Origin: Saccharomonospora viridis DSM 43017
Lineage (GTDB): Bacteria > Actinomycetota > Actinomycetes > Mycobacteriales > Pseudonocardiaceae
DNA length: 64,000 nucleotides
Direction of reading: 5' to 3'
Assembly: GCF_000023865.1 (NCBI RefSeq)
Contig: NC_013159.1
Coordinates: forward strand, 310,001 to 374,000
Part shown: piece after piece, positions 11,865 through 24,569 of the stretch
Numbering within the stretch: position 1 is the stretch's first letter
Layout of the letters: the number at the start of each line of letters is the position of its first letter
Position numbers and translations under genes: made by a program
Notes under the pieces: model-generated
Told to the model about the DNA's origin: nothing
The model's database searches: none
The model's input: only the letters and a program-made list of their open reading frames with translations

Positions 11865-12787
11865 TGACTGCGATGACCGCGATGACGACCGGGATGACGG
11901 CAGTGGACACGCTGGTGCTCGCGCAGGCCGACGCCGCGGCCACCGTGTCCACCGGCGAGGCGATCGCGTTCTGGATCCTCGGGCCGTTGGCCCTGGCCGG
12001 TGCACTGGGCATGGTGTTCGCCCGCAACGCGGTGCACTCGGCGTTGTGGTTGGTGCTGACGATGCTCTCGCTCGGGATGCTGTACCTGGCGCAGCAGGCA
12101 CAGTTCCTCGGCTTCACCCAGATCATCGTCTACACCGGCGCGATCATGATGCTGTTCCTGTTCGTGCTGATGTTGGTGGGCCGGGAATCGTCCGATTCGG
12201 TGGTCGAGGTGCTGCGCGGCCAACGTCTGATGGCGGGTCTCGTCGGGGTGGGTGTCGCCGGACTGTTGGCGGCCGCCCTCACCCGGGCGATCGCCGACGT
12301 CACCCCGGCGCCCCTGCTCGATCCGTGGAGCGCTGACGGCGGCGGTGCCGGTGGGCTCGGTCGGCTCATCTTCACCGACTACCTGTTCCCGTTCGAACTG
12401 ACCGCCGCGTTGCTGATCACGGCGGCGATGGCGGGGATGGTGCTGTCGTTCACCTCGCGTCACGTCAAGGGGGGCAAGCGCAGCCAGCGGGAGCTCGTCA
12501 TCGCGCGGTTCCGTGGCGAGTACGAGCGGCCGTCGCCGAAGCCGGGCCCCGGTGTGTTCGCCACCTCCAATTCGGTGGCCACGCCCGCTCTGCTGCCCGA
12601 CGGTTCGGTGGCGCCCGAGTCGCTGTCCGACCTGATCGAGTCCACACCGACCGCCCAACTGCACACCCAGCGCAAGCAGGTGAACGGCGGCGCCTCGAAA
12701 CAGGGGCCGAGGGCGCTTGTCGGGTCTGACGGCGCGAGCCTGGACGGCACGGTCGGCGCTCGTTCCAACGAGGGGGAGGATTCGTGA
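11861..12787 (+). CDS. nuoJ: NADH-quinone oxidoreductase subunit J
   Basis: A membrane subunit of 308 residues from the GTG at 11861 (GTGA overlap with nuoI), or 307 from the ATG at 11864; the sequence does not decide between them. Five hydrophobic segments are visible, and [18 protein letters not shown] is the conserved proton-channel helix of NuoJ/ND6. A hydrophilic C-terminal tail of about 100 residues follows the last helix, a known actinobacterial extension. It ends with a GTGA overlap to nuoK. Confidence 0.94.
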   Translation: MMTAMTAMTTGMTAVDTLVLAQADAAATVSTGEAIAFWILGPLALAGALGMVFARNAVHSALWLVLTMLSLGMLYLAQQAQFLGFTQIIVYTGAIMMLFLFVLMLVGRESSDSVVEVLRGQRLMAGLVGVGVAGLLAAALTRAIADVTPAPLLDPWSADGGGAGGLGRLIFTDYLFPFELTAALLITAAMAGMVLSFTSRHVKGGKRSQRELVIARFRGEYERPSPKPGPGVFATSNSVATPALLPDGSVAPESLSDLIESTPTAQLHTQRKQVNGGASKQGPRALVGSDGASLDGTVGARSNEGEDS

Positions 12788-13083
12788 CCCCGACGTACTA
12801 CCTGCTGTTGTCGGCGTTGCTGTTCACGATCGGCGCCGTCGGCGTCCTCGTGCGTCGCAACGCGGTCGTGGTGTTCATGTGCATCGAGCTCATGCTCAAC
12901 GCCGTGAACCTGTCGCTGGTGACGTTCTCGCGCATCAACGGCTCGATCGACGGACAGGTGATGGCGTTCTTCGTGATGGTCGTGGCCGCGGCGGAGGTCG
13001 TCGTCGGACTGGCGATCATCATGTCGATCTTCCGGACCCGCCGTTCGGCCTCGATCGACGACACCAACCTGCTGAAGTACTAG
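12784..13083 (+). CDS. nuoK: NADH-quinone oxidoreductase subunit K
   Basis: A 99-residue, three-helix membrane subunit homologous to ND4L. The buried glutamates typical of the proton path are present in [13 protein letters not shown] and [13 protein letters not shown]. Length equals that of mycobacterial NuoK. The GTG start overlaps the nuoJ stop (GTGA). A 22-base gap separates it from nuoL, the first true intergenic space since the mini-ORFs. Confidence 0.96.
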   Translation: MTPTYYLLLSALLFTIGAVGVLVRRNAVVVFMCIELMLNAVNLSLVTFSRINGSIDGQVMAFFVMVVAAAEVVVGLAIIMSIFRTRRSASIDDTNLLKY

Positions 13084-13105
13084 CCTCCAACCACAGGGAA
13101 CTACC

Positions 13106-15000
<1,895 letters not shown>

Positions 15001-15004
<4 letters not shown>

Positions 15005-16605
15005 GTTGGCTCGTTGCCCTGATCCTGCTGCCGCTCGTCGGTGCCCTCGTGGTGGCCGGGCTGCGCGACAACGACCGAGCGGCAACGCTGGTGGCGCTGG
15101 CCGTGGCCGTGGTGGAACTGCTGCTGGTCGTGCCCACGTGGTTGGCCTACGACCCGGGCGGTGAACGCCTCCAGCAGGTCACGTCGTTCGACTGGATACC
15201 CGCGCTGGGAGTGCACGTCTCGTTCGGCATCGACGGCATCGCGCTCGTCATGATCGCCGTGACGGCGCTGCTGGTGCCGGTGGTGATCGGCGTACTGAAC
15301 TCCACGGACAAGCTCCCCGAAGGACGCTCGACCGGCGGGTTCCTGTCACTGATCCTGGTGCAGGAGGCGTTGACGATCGCCGTGTTCGCGGCGACCGACG
15401 TGTTCCTGTTCTACGTGCTGTTCGAGATCATGCTCGTGCCGATGTACTTCCTCATCGGCTTCTACGGTGGTCCGAAGCGGCAGTACGCGGCGGTCAAGTT
15501 CTTCCTCTACTCGTTCCTCGGCGGGCTCATCATGCTGGCCTCGGCCATCGGGGCCTACTCGCTGGCCGTCGACGAGTTGGGTGAGGGCACGTTCGACTGG
15601 GCCACTTTGGTCGCGGTGGTCAGCGATGCCCCGGTGGACACCCAGGTCTGGTTGTTCCTCGGGTTCTTCCTCGCGTTCGCGATCAAGGCGCCGCTCGTGC
15701 CGTTCCACACGTGGCTGCCCGACGCCGCGGGACAGGCCCCGGTCGCCGTCACGGTGCTGTTGGTCGGCGTGCTCGACAAGGTGGGCACGTTCGGGTTCCT
15801 GCGGTACAGCCTGCCGATGTTCCCCGACGCCAGTGAGCAGCTCGCTCCGCTGGTGCTGACGCTCGCCGTGCTGGGCGTGGTCTACGGGTCGATCCTCGCG
15901 GCCGGCCAGCAGGACATGAAGCGCTTCGTCGCCTACGTGTCGATCGCCCACTTCGGATTCATCGCGTTGGGCATCTTCGCGTTCACGCCACAGGCCACGG
16001 TGGGTTCGGCGACGTACATGCTCAACCACAGCCTCGCCACGGGCATGCTGATCCTGGTGCTGGGCATCGTCGCCGCGCGTGGCGGTTCGACCCAGATCTC
16101 CGACTACGGCGGCATGTTCAAACTGACGCCGATCCTGGGCGGCATGCTGCTGTTGGCGGGTATGTCGACGCTGTCCCTGCCGGGTACCAACTCGTTCATC
16201 AGCGAGTTCCTGGTGCTGCTGGGTGCGTTCGACTCCCGTCCGGTCTTCGCGATCATCGCCACGTTGGGCTTGGTGCTCGCCGCCGCGTACGTGCTGTGGC
16301 TGTACCAGCGGATCATGACCGGCCCGGTCAAGGGGGCCGCGCTCGTCGATGTCTCGGACGACGTGGCGCCGGAAAGTGCCGTCGGGGGTGGCGGCAGCGG
16401 GGAGGGCGGTACGGCGACGGCCGTCGCCCCGGAGAAGACCACCACCACGACTCGTAAGGCCATCCGTGACCTGTCCGGCAAGGAAATCGCGGTGCTCGCA
16501 CCGCTCGTCGTGTTGATCGTCGGTCTCGGGTTCTACCCGAAGCCGGTGCTCGACACGGTGACGCCGTCGGTGGAAGCGACACTGCAAGCGGTGCAGGAAA
16601 GGTAA
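15001..16605 (+). CDS. nuoM: NADH-quinone oxidoreductase subunit M
   Basis: A 534-residue antiporter-like subunit. The key glutamate is in [19 protein letters not shown], and the conserved lysine-bearing helices appear in [18 protein letters not shown] and [17 protein letters not shown]. The ATG at 15001 overlaps the nuoL stop. The frame is open further upstream, but that part reads through nuoL in another frame and is rejected. A Gly/Thr/Lys-rich loop near residues 455-490 separates the last two helices. Confidence 0.95.
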
Positions 16606-16613
16606 TCCCAGCC

Positions 16614-18185
16614 GTGTTGAACCTTCATCTCGCCCAGCAAGGGCCCATCGAGGCGCCCGCCATCGACCTCCCGGCCGTCATGCCGCTGGTGATCGTTCTC
16701 GGTGCGGCGTGCATCGGGGTGTTGCTGGAGGCATTCCTGCCCAGGCAGCGACGTTGGATCTCGCAGGTGACGTTGAGCCTGCTGGCCATCGTGGCCGCCG
16801 GGGTGTCGCTGGCCCTCTACATCCCCGACGCCCCCGAGTACGGCGCCACGACGTTGAGCGACACCCTCGCCATCGACCCGCCGGCGCTCTTCCTGTGGGG
16901 GACGCTGCTCGCCCTGTCGGTGCCGGCGTTGCTGTTGATCGCCGACCGGACCGTGGAGCGGGGCGGCGCGTTCGTGGCCGAGGCGGGCATCAGTCCCGGT
17001 ACGTTCCAGGACAAGGAACAGGCCGCGACGAAGTCCATGCAGACCGAGGTCTTCCCGCTCATGCTGTTCGCGTTGGGCGGCATGATGGCCTTCACGGCGG
17101 CCAACGACCTGCTCACGATGTTCGTGGCGCTGGAGGTGCTAAGCCTCCCGCTGTATCTGATGTGCGGGTTGGCACGTCGTCGGCGGCTGCTGTCGCAGGA
17201 GGCGGCGGTCAAGTACTTCCTGCTCGGTGCGTTCGCGAGTGCGTTCTTCCTGTACGGCCTCGCGTTGCTCTACGGTTACGCCGGTTCGGTGCGACTGTCG
17301 GACATCTCCCTCGCGGCGGCGGGTACCGACCGTTCGGACACGTTGCTGTTCGCCGGGCTCGGCCTGCTCATGGTGGGGCTGCTGTTCAAGGCGTCCGTCG
17401 GTCCGTTCCACGCGTGGACGCCGGACGTCTACCAGGGCGCGCCGACGCCGGTCACCGCGTTCATGGCCGCGTGCACCAAGGTGGCCGCGTTCGGTGGCAT
17501 GCTGCGCGTGCTGACGGTGGGCTTCGAGTCGACCCACTGGGAGTGGCGTGGTGTGATGTGGGCTGTGGCCATCGTGTCGATGGCGATCGGCGCGGTGCTG
17601 GGGCTCACGCAGACCGACGTCAAGCGCATGATCGCGTACTCGTCGATCGCGCACGCCGGGTTCCTGTTGGTCGGTGCCATGGCACTCACCGACGACGGGC
17701 TGTCCGGGACTCTGTTCTACCTGCTCACATACGGTTTCACCACGTTGGCCGCGTTCGGGGTCATCTCGCTGGTGCGGGACGGAGGCGGCGAGGCCACCCA
17801 CCTGTCGGCCTGGGCCGGACTGGCGAAGCGGTCCCCGCTGCTGGCGGCCGTGTTCACGTTCTTGCTGTTCGCTCTCGCCGGCATCCCGTTGACGAGCGGA
17901 TTCGTCGGCAAGTTCGTGGTGTTCTCGGCCGCTCTGTCCGACGGTATGGCGCCGTTGGTGGTGACCGGGCTGGTGTTCAGCGCCGTGGCCGCGTTCTTCT
18001 ACCTGCGGGTCGTGGTGCTGATGTACTTCTCCAAGCCCGCTGAGGACGGTCCCACCGTCAGCGTGCCGGGAACGTTCACCACCGCCGCCATCACGTTGGG
18101 CGTGGTGGTGACGCTGCTGCTCGGCATCGCGCCGACGTTCGCCCTCGACTGGGCGGGCGCGGGCGGCTTCTCGATCATGTCGTAA
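16614..18185 (+). CDS. nuoN: NADH-quinone oxidoreductase subunit N
   Basis: A 523-residue antiporter-like subunit, the last gene of the operon. The family motif is visible in FVALEVLSLPLYLMCGL and in KASVGPFHAWTPDVYQGAP, with DVKRMIAYSSIAHAGF after it. The GTG start is 8 bases after nuoM; a TTG follows immediately and could also serve. A strong hairpin begins at the stop codon and probably ends the nuo transcript. Confidence 0.95.
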   Translation: MLNLHLAQQGPIEAPAIDLPAVMPLVIVLGAACIGVLLEAFLPRQRRWISQVTLSLLAIVAAGVSLALYIPDAPEYGATTLSDTLAIDPPALFLWGTLLALSVPALLLIADRTVERGGAFVAEAGISPGTFQDKEQAATKSMQTEVFPLMLFALGGMMAFTAANDLLTMFVALEVLSLPLYLMCGLARRRRLLSQEAAVKYFLLGAFASAFFLYGLALLYGYAGSVRLSDISLAAAGTDRSDTLLFAGLGLLMVGLLFKASVGPFHAWTPDVYQGAPTPVTAFMAACTKVAAFGGMLRVLTVGFESTHWEWRGVMWAVAIVSMAIGAVLGLTQTDVKRMIAYSSIAHAGFLLVGAMALTDDGLSGTLFYLLTYGFTTLAAFGVISLVRDGGGEATHLSAWAGLAKRSPLLAAVFTFLLFALAGIPLTSGFVGKFVVFSAALSDGMAPLVVTGLVFSAVAAFFYLRVVVLMYFSKPAEDGPTVSVPGTFTTAAITLGVVVTLLLGIAPTFALDWAGAGGFSIMS

Positions 18186-18231
18186 CCGGTCGGTCCGGGG
18201 TGGTACGGTCGTGTGCCACCCCGGACACCGG
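18186..18231 (+). terminator. Terminator hairpin after nuoN
   Basis: GTCCGGGGTGG at 18193-18203 pairs perfectly with CCACCCCGGAC at 18216-18226 across a 12-base loop. The stem extends by CCGGT/ACCGG outside a two-base bulge. No T-run follows, as is usual for high-GC actinobacterial terminators. Confidence 0.75.
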
Positions 18232-18654
18232 ATTCCCGCAGATAAGAGGGTCTTTCGCTTCGACGTCTTCCGGTGTGTCGAGTGTGCCCCGCACCGGTCT
18301 CGACGTTTCGCACGGGTTTCCCGGTTACCTCGCCCTCTGCGGCTTCTTCGTCAACCGTGTCCGTCGACCACTGCCGCTGCGTCGTCTTGTGAGGCATCAC
18401 GGGCGTCGTGCGAGCGATCGTCAGTCCTTCCCCGTAAGAGCGTTGGGCGGTCGGGGAGGGGATCGAACGAACCGGCCGGTGGCGTCGACGGCATATCCGC
18501 TGCTGATCGCCTTTGTGTAGCCAGTTACTTCGCTTGGGTCAATTATCGTCGACAACGTCACGATGTGGCGTGCTACCTGCGGGTCTCTGGTCCCGGACTC
18601 CGCCCATTAGGCTGTTGAGGACCGTTATCCCAGGGCCGAAAGGGCGGAGCCGAC
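18232..18654. other. Non-coding gap between nuo and the polyprenyl synthase
   Basis: About 420 bases in which no frame has a recognisable product. A possible -10 element TTAGGCT lies near 18606, about 50 bases before the start of the synthase, without a convincing -35. Nothing else was identified. Confidence 0.4.
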
Positions 18655-19674
18655 GTGTCAGTGCGTGATGGCACCATCGACGAGTTGCGCGCTGCAGTCG
18701 GACTGCAGATCGCGGACGAGGAGCTGCTGCGAACGCTCGTCGTCGGACTGAACGAGGTTGAAGAGATCCTGCGCGAAGTCGCGCGTAGCGAGGTGTCGGC
18801 CATAGAGGAGGCCGCACGCCACCTGGTCGACGCCGGTGGTAAACGTTTTCGTCCCATGTTCACGTTGCTGGCCGCCCAATTCGGCACCGGCGGTCGCCGT
18901 GACGACGTGATCACTGCAGCCGCTGCTGTTGAACTGGTTCATCTGGCCACGCTGTACCACGATGATGTGATGGACGAGGCCACGATGCGCCGAGGCGCTC
19001 CCAGCGTCAACGCTCGTTGGGACAACAGCGTGGCGATCCTGACAGGTGATTACCTGTTCGCACATGCCTCGCGGTTGGTGGCCGATCTGGGCACCGATGC
19101 GGCACGCATCATCGCCGAGACGTTCGGTGAACTGGTGACAGGACAGATGCGGGAAACCGTGGGACCCGGCGCCGATGACGACCACGTGGAGCACTACCTG
19201 TCCGTCATCGCGCAGAAGACCGGGTCGTTGATCGCCACGGCGGGTCGCTTCGGCGGCATGTTCTCGGGCGCTTCACCCGAGCACGTGGAAGCACTACGTC
19301 GTTTCGGTGACATCATCGGCACGGCGTTCCAGATCTCCGACGACATCATCGACATCACCTCGCCGTCCACCACCTCCGGCAAGGTGCAGGGCACGGATCT
19401 ACGGGAGGGCGTGCGAACCCTGCCGATGTACTACGCCCTGGCCCATGATCCGGATCCTCGCCTGGTGGAGTTGCTGTCCGGTCCCCTCACCGATGACGCA
19501 CTGGTGGAGGAAGCCCTCGAGCTGTTACGTCGTTCGGGTGGTCTCGAACGCACCCGTGCCACGCTCGCCGACTACGCTCGGCGCGCGAGGGAGGAGCTCG
19601 CCGTGCTGCCCGCGTCACCGGCGAGGGACGCCTGCGAGTCGGTCGCCGACTATCTCGTCGCACGGACCCACTAG
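18655..19674 (+). CDS. grcC: Long-chain polyprenyl diphosphate synthase
   Basis: A 339-residue trans-prenyltransferase that extends allylic diphosphates with isopentenyl diphosphate. The two aspartate-rich Mg2+-binding motifs are present: YHDDVMDEA near residue 103 and ISDDIIDI near 227, with GGKRFRPMF before them. Enzymes of this group make the octa- to nonaprenyl chain of menaquinone, which fits the menG/menJ/nuo surroundings; exact chain length cannot be read from sequence. The GTG start follows AAGGGCGG. Three independent proteins (menG, menJ, this) bracket the nuo operon with quinone synthesis. Confidence 0.88.
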   Translation: MSVRDGTIDELRAAVGLQIADEELLRTLVVGLNEVEEILREVARSEVSAIEEAARHLVDAGGKRFRPMFTLLAAQFGTGGRRDDVITAAAAVELVHLATLYHDDVMDEATMRRGAPSVNARWDNSVAILTGDYLFAHASRLVADLGTDAARIIAETFGELVTGQMRETVGPGADDDHVEHYLSVIAQKTGSLIATAGRFGGMFSGASPEHVEALRRFGDIIGTAFQISDDIIDITSPSTTSGKVQGTDLREGVRTLPMYYALAHDPDPRLVELLSGPLTDDALVEEALELLRRSGGLERTRATLADYARRAREELAVLPASPARDACESVADYLVARTH

Positions 19675-19686
19675 GAAGGCAGCCTC

Positions 19687-20826
19687 ATGTCCGTTTTCGG
19701 TCAGGTTTGGGTGTTCAGCGCGATCGCTTTCGTGCTGGGCGCTTTCCTCGCCTGGCTCTTCCTCGTTCGACCCGCGCAACGCCGCATCGGTGAGTTGCGA
19801 CGCAGACTCGCCGAGGCGCAGAGAGCCCCCAAAGCCGCGACGTCGACGGGGAGCGCGACATCGGGCGCCCAGAACACATTGATCGCCCCCGCACCGGGCG
19901 GTGACAAGGACACCCCGATCGCGTCCCGTACGCGCCGTTTCGAACCCGCCGCCGAAACGCGGTCCGAGACCGCGGCGGGCGAGGCGACCGAACACCTCGC
20001 GCCGGGGCCTCGATGGCCTGAACAGGACAGTCTGCGGGGGAAGACGCCCTCGACGGCGCGATCGTCCGAGTTGGATGAGCTCGACGAGGAGTTCGCTCGG
20101 ATCGACGCCTTCCACGAGGAAGAATTGGCCGGATCGGGGGACGCGCCCTCCGGTTCCGCCGAGCCCACCGAGTACCCCGGCGGTCACGCCGGCCGATTGA
20201 ACGTCGATTCCCCCGGCGACGCGGGGGACACCGGCGGCGATGCGCACACCCGGCGGTCGACGAGCCTGTTCGATCCCGCATCGTCCTCGAACGCGTCCGC
20301 CGGGCCCGCTTCCGGCACGCCGCCCCAGGGCGCGGCCGAGGGCACGTCGTCGACCTCCGCGTTCGGCGGTAGGCCCGACAAAAGCGCCGAACGGCCTCTG
20401 CCCGAACGCACCACGATGCTGCCCAAACGTCAGCCCGGACGTTCGTCCCTTGAAAGCTTCGACCGGTCGAAGCCGATCCAACCGTCGATGCGGCCGGTCG
20501 AACGCCGGGAGCCGCAGTCGAGGCCGGAGCGTGGTGGCTCCTTGTTCGAACCCGCCGTCGCCCCGGCTCCCGCGTCCGGCACGACACCACCCGCACGGGA
20601 CACCTCCGCCGCCGGGTACGGGATGCCGCCCGGGCCGTTCGGTCCCGGTTCGGCCATGCCGAAGCCCGGTGGTGAACGGCCGTCGCCGGAGTTCACGGTC
20701 AAGGCCAGTGTCACCGCGCTGCGTTACTGCGTGGAGGGGTCGCCGGAATTCCCCCGCATGGTGGCGGAGGTGTGGTTCCGTTCCCCGGACGATGCCGAGC
20801 GGGTGGGTTTCCGTCCGTTGTCGTGA
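19687..20826 (+). CDS. Membrane-anchored Pro/Ser-rich protein with C-terminal sunset-like domain
   Basis: A 379-residue protein of unknown function. One hydrophobic helix (residues 6-26, VFSAIAFVLGAFLAWLFL) is followed by about 300 residues of disordered Pro/Ser/Gly/Glu-rich sequence. The C-terminal 50 residues form a small conserved module with SPEFPRMVAEVWFRSPDDAE and GFRPL, resembling the sunset domain seen at the ends of actinobacterial envelope proteins such as ArfC; this is pattern resemblance, not a search result. It starts 12 bases after the polyprenyl synthase, so the two may be cotranscribed, and faces korB convergently. Confidence 0.7.
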   Translation: MSVFGQVWVFSAIAFVLGAFLAWLFLVRPAQRRIGELRRRLAEAQRAPKAATSTGSATSGAQNTLIAPAPGGDKDTPIASRTRRFEPAAETRSETAAGEATEHLAPGPRWPEQDSLRGKTPSTARSSELDELDEEFARIDAFHEEELAGSGDAPSGSAEPTEYPGGHAGRLNVDSPGDAGDTGGDAHTRRSTSLFDPASSSNASAGPASGTPPQGAAEGTSSTSAFGGRPDKSAERPLPERTTMLPKRQPGRSSLESFDRSKPIQPSMRPVERREPQSRPERGGSLFEPAVAPAPASGTTPPARDTSAAGYGMPPGPFGPGSAMPKPGGERPSPEFTVKASVTALRYCVEGSPEFPRMVAEVWFRSPDDAERVGFRPLS

Positions 20827-20866
20827 GAGCCGGTATAGGGGCTTGAGGCCCGTACGGCATGAGAAA

Positions 20867-20890
20867 CAGGGCACCCCGCGGGGTGCCCTG
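20867..20890. terminator. Bidirectional terminator between convergent genes
   Basis: CAGGGCACCCC and GGGGTGCCCTG form a perfect 11-bp stem around GC. It lies between the sunset-domain gene and korB, which converge, and can serve both. Confidence 0.8.
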
Positions 20891-20907
20891 TGGTGTTCGT
20901 GGCTTGT

Positions 20908-21968
<1,061 letters not shown>

Positions 21969-21972
<4 letters not shown>

Positions 21973-23903
21973 TTGACCACGACCTCCTTGTCCGTGGGGG
22001 AAACGTTCGTGGCGATGTCGGTGAACACGTGTTCCAGTTCCTCTGCCTTAAACGGCAAGCCGGCGATCTTGGTGTGGGAGTGGATGTCGACGAGGTATTT
22101 CGCTCGCAACAGCCATGCCAGTTGGCCGGTGTTCATCTCCGGCACCACGACCTTGTCGTAGGAGCGCAACACCTCGCCCAGATTCGCCGGGAACGGGTTG
22201 AGATGCCGCAGATGGGCTTGTGCGATCGGAATGCCCTTGCGGCGCACCCTGCGGCAGGCAGCGCCGATGGGGCCGTAGGTGGAACCCCACCCCAACGCCA
22301 ACACCCTCGCCTGACCGCCGGAGGGGTCATCCACCTCCACGTCCGGCACGTCGATGCCATCGACCTTGGCCTGGCGCAACCGCACCATCTTGTCGTGGTT
22401 GTCCGGATCGTAGGAGATGTTGCCCTTACCGTCGGCTTTTTCCAGCCCACCGACACGGTGCTGCAGTCCGGGCGTGCCGGGAATGGCCCACTCACGCGCC
22501 AGGGTCTGCGGATCCCGCACATAAGGCCAAAACTCCCCGGAACCGTCAGCGGCGTTGGGTTTGGAGGCGAACTCCACCCGCAGATCCGGCAGCGAGTCCA
22601 CATCCGGGATCAGCCACGGTTCCGAACCGTTGGCGATGGCACCGTCCGACAGCAACAGCACCGGGGTGCGATAGGTCAACGCGATCCGCGTGGCCTCCAA
22701 CACGGCATCAAAGCAGTCCGCAGGCGAACACGGCGCGATCACCGGCACCGGGGACTCGCCGTTGCGGCCGTACATCGCCTGCAACAGGTCAGCCTGTTCG
22801 GTCTTGGTCGGCAACCCCGTCGAGGGGCCACCCCGCTGCACGTCGATCACCACCAACGGCAGCTCGATCATCACACCCAGACCGATCGTCTCCGACTTCA
22901 ACGCGATCCCGGGCCCGGAAGTGGACGTCACCCCCAACGCGCCACCGTAGGAGGCACCCAACGCCGCACCGATACCCGCGATCTCGTCCTCCGCCTGGAA
23001 GGTGATCACACCGAAGTTCTTGTGCTTGGACAGCTCATGCAAAATGTCCGAGGCCGGAGTGATCGGATAGGTGCCCAACAACACCTGCAACCCCGACAGC
23101 TGGCCGGCCGCCACGATCCCGTACGCCAACGCGGTATTACCGGTGATCTGCCGATACGTACCTTTGGGCAACTTCGCCGGCGCCACCTCATAGGTGGTCT
23201 TGAACGCCTCGGTGGTCTCGCCGTAGTTCCATCCAGCCCGAAACGCCAGAATGTTGGCCTCGGCGATCTGCGGCTTAGCGGCGAACTTCTCCCGCAAAAA
23301 CGCCTCAGTGCCCTCGGTGGGCCGGTGGTACATCCACGACAACAACCCGAGCGCGAACATGTTCTTGCACCGCTCGGCATCCTTTTTGCCCAACCCGGTC
23401 TCAGCCAGCGCACCCTGCGTCAAGGTGGACATCGCCACCTCGTACACCTCGTACGCCGACAACGAATCATCGGTCAACGGGTTGGACTCATACCCAACCT
23501 TGGCCAGATTCCGCTTGGTGAACTCATCGGTGTTGACGATCACCATGCCGCCCGCGGGCACATCCCCGATGTTGGCCTTCAACGCCGCGGGATTCATCGC
23601 CACCAACACATCCGGCCGATCCCCCGGCGTGAGGATGTCGTAATCGGCGAAATGCACCTGAAAGCTGGAAACCCCCGGAATGGTGCCCTGCGGCGCCCGG
23701 ATCTCAGCGGGAAAGTTCGGCAACGTCGCCAGGTCATTGCCGAACGCGGCGGCCTCCGACGTGAAACGATCACCCGTCAGCTGCATACCATCGCCGGAAT
23801 CACCCGCGAACCGAATCACCACTCGATCAAGCCGGCTGACTTCAGTGGAACGGGCGGACCTCAGCGCGCTCTTCTCGCCGTTGCCGCCTGGACATGTGCT
23901 CAT
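21969..23903 (-). CDS. korA: 2-oxoacid (2-oxoglutarate) ferredoxin oxidoreductase alpha subunit (gamma-alpha fusion)
   Basis: A 644-residue protein in which the gamma domain (RFAGDSGDGMQLTGDRF near residue 31, to about 190) is fused to the alpha pyrimidine-binding domain (LGTYPITPASDILHELSKH, then TSTSGPGIALKSE). It binds CoA and the 2-oxoacid and pairs with KorB. The ATG at 23903 has GAGAGAGG upstream, at a long spacing of about 13 bases. Upstream in minus orientation a TAATCT (23957-23962) could be its -10. The region up to the Lrp gene carries overlapping palindromes. Confidence 0.93.
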
Positions 23904-24000
23904 GAGCCAGCAAATACCTCTCTCCCGACTCCGGCGCAGGACGCGCTCACACTTCGAGATTACTTGTAGTTTTCAGGCCCCGGCTGGGCCTGTGACCCGG

Positions 24001-24025
24001 GTTACCTGTAACCGGCGGTAACAGG
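24001..24025. promoter_or_regulatory. Overlapping palindromes upstream of korAB
   Basis: GTTAC-CT-GTAAC (24001-24012) is a perfect palindrome overlapping the imperfect CCTGTAACC-GGC-GGTAACAGG (24005-24025). They lie between the 3' end of the Lrp gene and korA on the same strand. They could form an operator for korAB or a weak terminator for the regulator; the sequence does not decide. Confidence 0.35.
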
Positions 24026-24048
24026 ATACCCCCGTTCGTGGCGGCGGA

Positions 24049-24495
24049 TCAGCGGCCCGGTGTCGGTGGTCGTTCCAGCAAGGTCGACAGCACCACGGTG
24101 GACACCGTCCGGTCGATGATCTCCAATCCTCGCAGGCGTTCCAGCGCGTCCTCCAGGTGATGGATGTCGGCGGCACGCAGGTGCACGATCGCGTCGGCCG
24201 CGCCCGACACCGTGTACGCGGCGACGACCTCCGGCAGTGGTTCCAGATGGGCTCGGATCCGCGTCGGGGAGACGTTGCCCTGGCAATGCACTTCGACGAA
24301 CGCCTCCGTCCCCCACCCGAGCGCCTCCGGGTCCACCACGGCGGTGAAGCCACGCAACACCCCGGTTTCACGCAGTCGGTCGACCCTGCGCTTCACGGCG
24401 GGGGCCGACAGTCCGACGACCTTGCCGATCTCGGCGTAGCTCGATCGTGCATTGGCGACCAGGCACGAAACGATGCGTTGATCCAGCTCGTTCAT
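24049..24495 (-). CDS. Lrp/AsnC family transcriptional regulator
   Basis: A 148-residue regulator from the ATG at 24495 (a TTG six bases earlier is in frame but unlikely). The N-terminal helix-turn-helix spans LDQRIVSCLVANARSSYAEI and GLSAPAVKRRVDRLRETG; the C-terminal RAM ligand-binding domain has VVAAYTVSGAADAIVHLRA. It is divergently placed from the dimethylargininase gene with a 74-base intergenic region, a common arrangement for control of arginine/ornithine catabolism. The effector is probably an amino acid, but which one is unknown. Confidence 0.88.
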   Translation of the reverse strand: MNELDQRIVSCLVANARSSYAEIGKVVGLSAPAVKRRVDRLRETGVLRGFTAVVDPEALGWGTEAFVEVHCQGNVSPTRIRAHLEPLPEVVAAYTVSGAADAIVHLRAADIHHLEDALERLRGLEIIDRTVSTVVLSTLLERPPTPGR

Positions 24496-24523
24496 ACGCA
24501 ACGTTTAGCACACAGATACGCAA
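24494..24523. promoter_or_regulatory. Candidate Lrp operator: ATACGCAA direct repeats
   Basis: ATACGCAA occurs at 24494-24501 and again at 24516-24523, 22 bases apart, about two helical turns. It overlaps the start of the Lrp gene and precedes the dimethylargininase promoter, so autoregulation with control of both genes is plausible. This is inference from spacing and position. Confidence 0.4.
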
Positions 24524-24533
24524 GTAATGACAA

Positions 24534-24563
24534 TTGATCGCCGTATCAAGTGCCACATACATT
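24534..24563 (+). promoter_or_regulatory. Candidate promoter of the dimethylargininase gene
   Basis: TTGATC (24534-24539) and TACATT (24558-24563) are spaced by 18 bases. The ATG at 24570 lies seven bases beyond the -10, which is where transcription would begin, so the transcript may be leaderless. No good ribosome-binding site is present to argue against this. Confidence 0.45.
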
Positions 24564-24569
24564 CGAAGC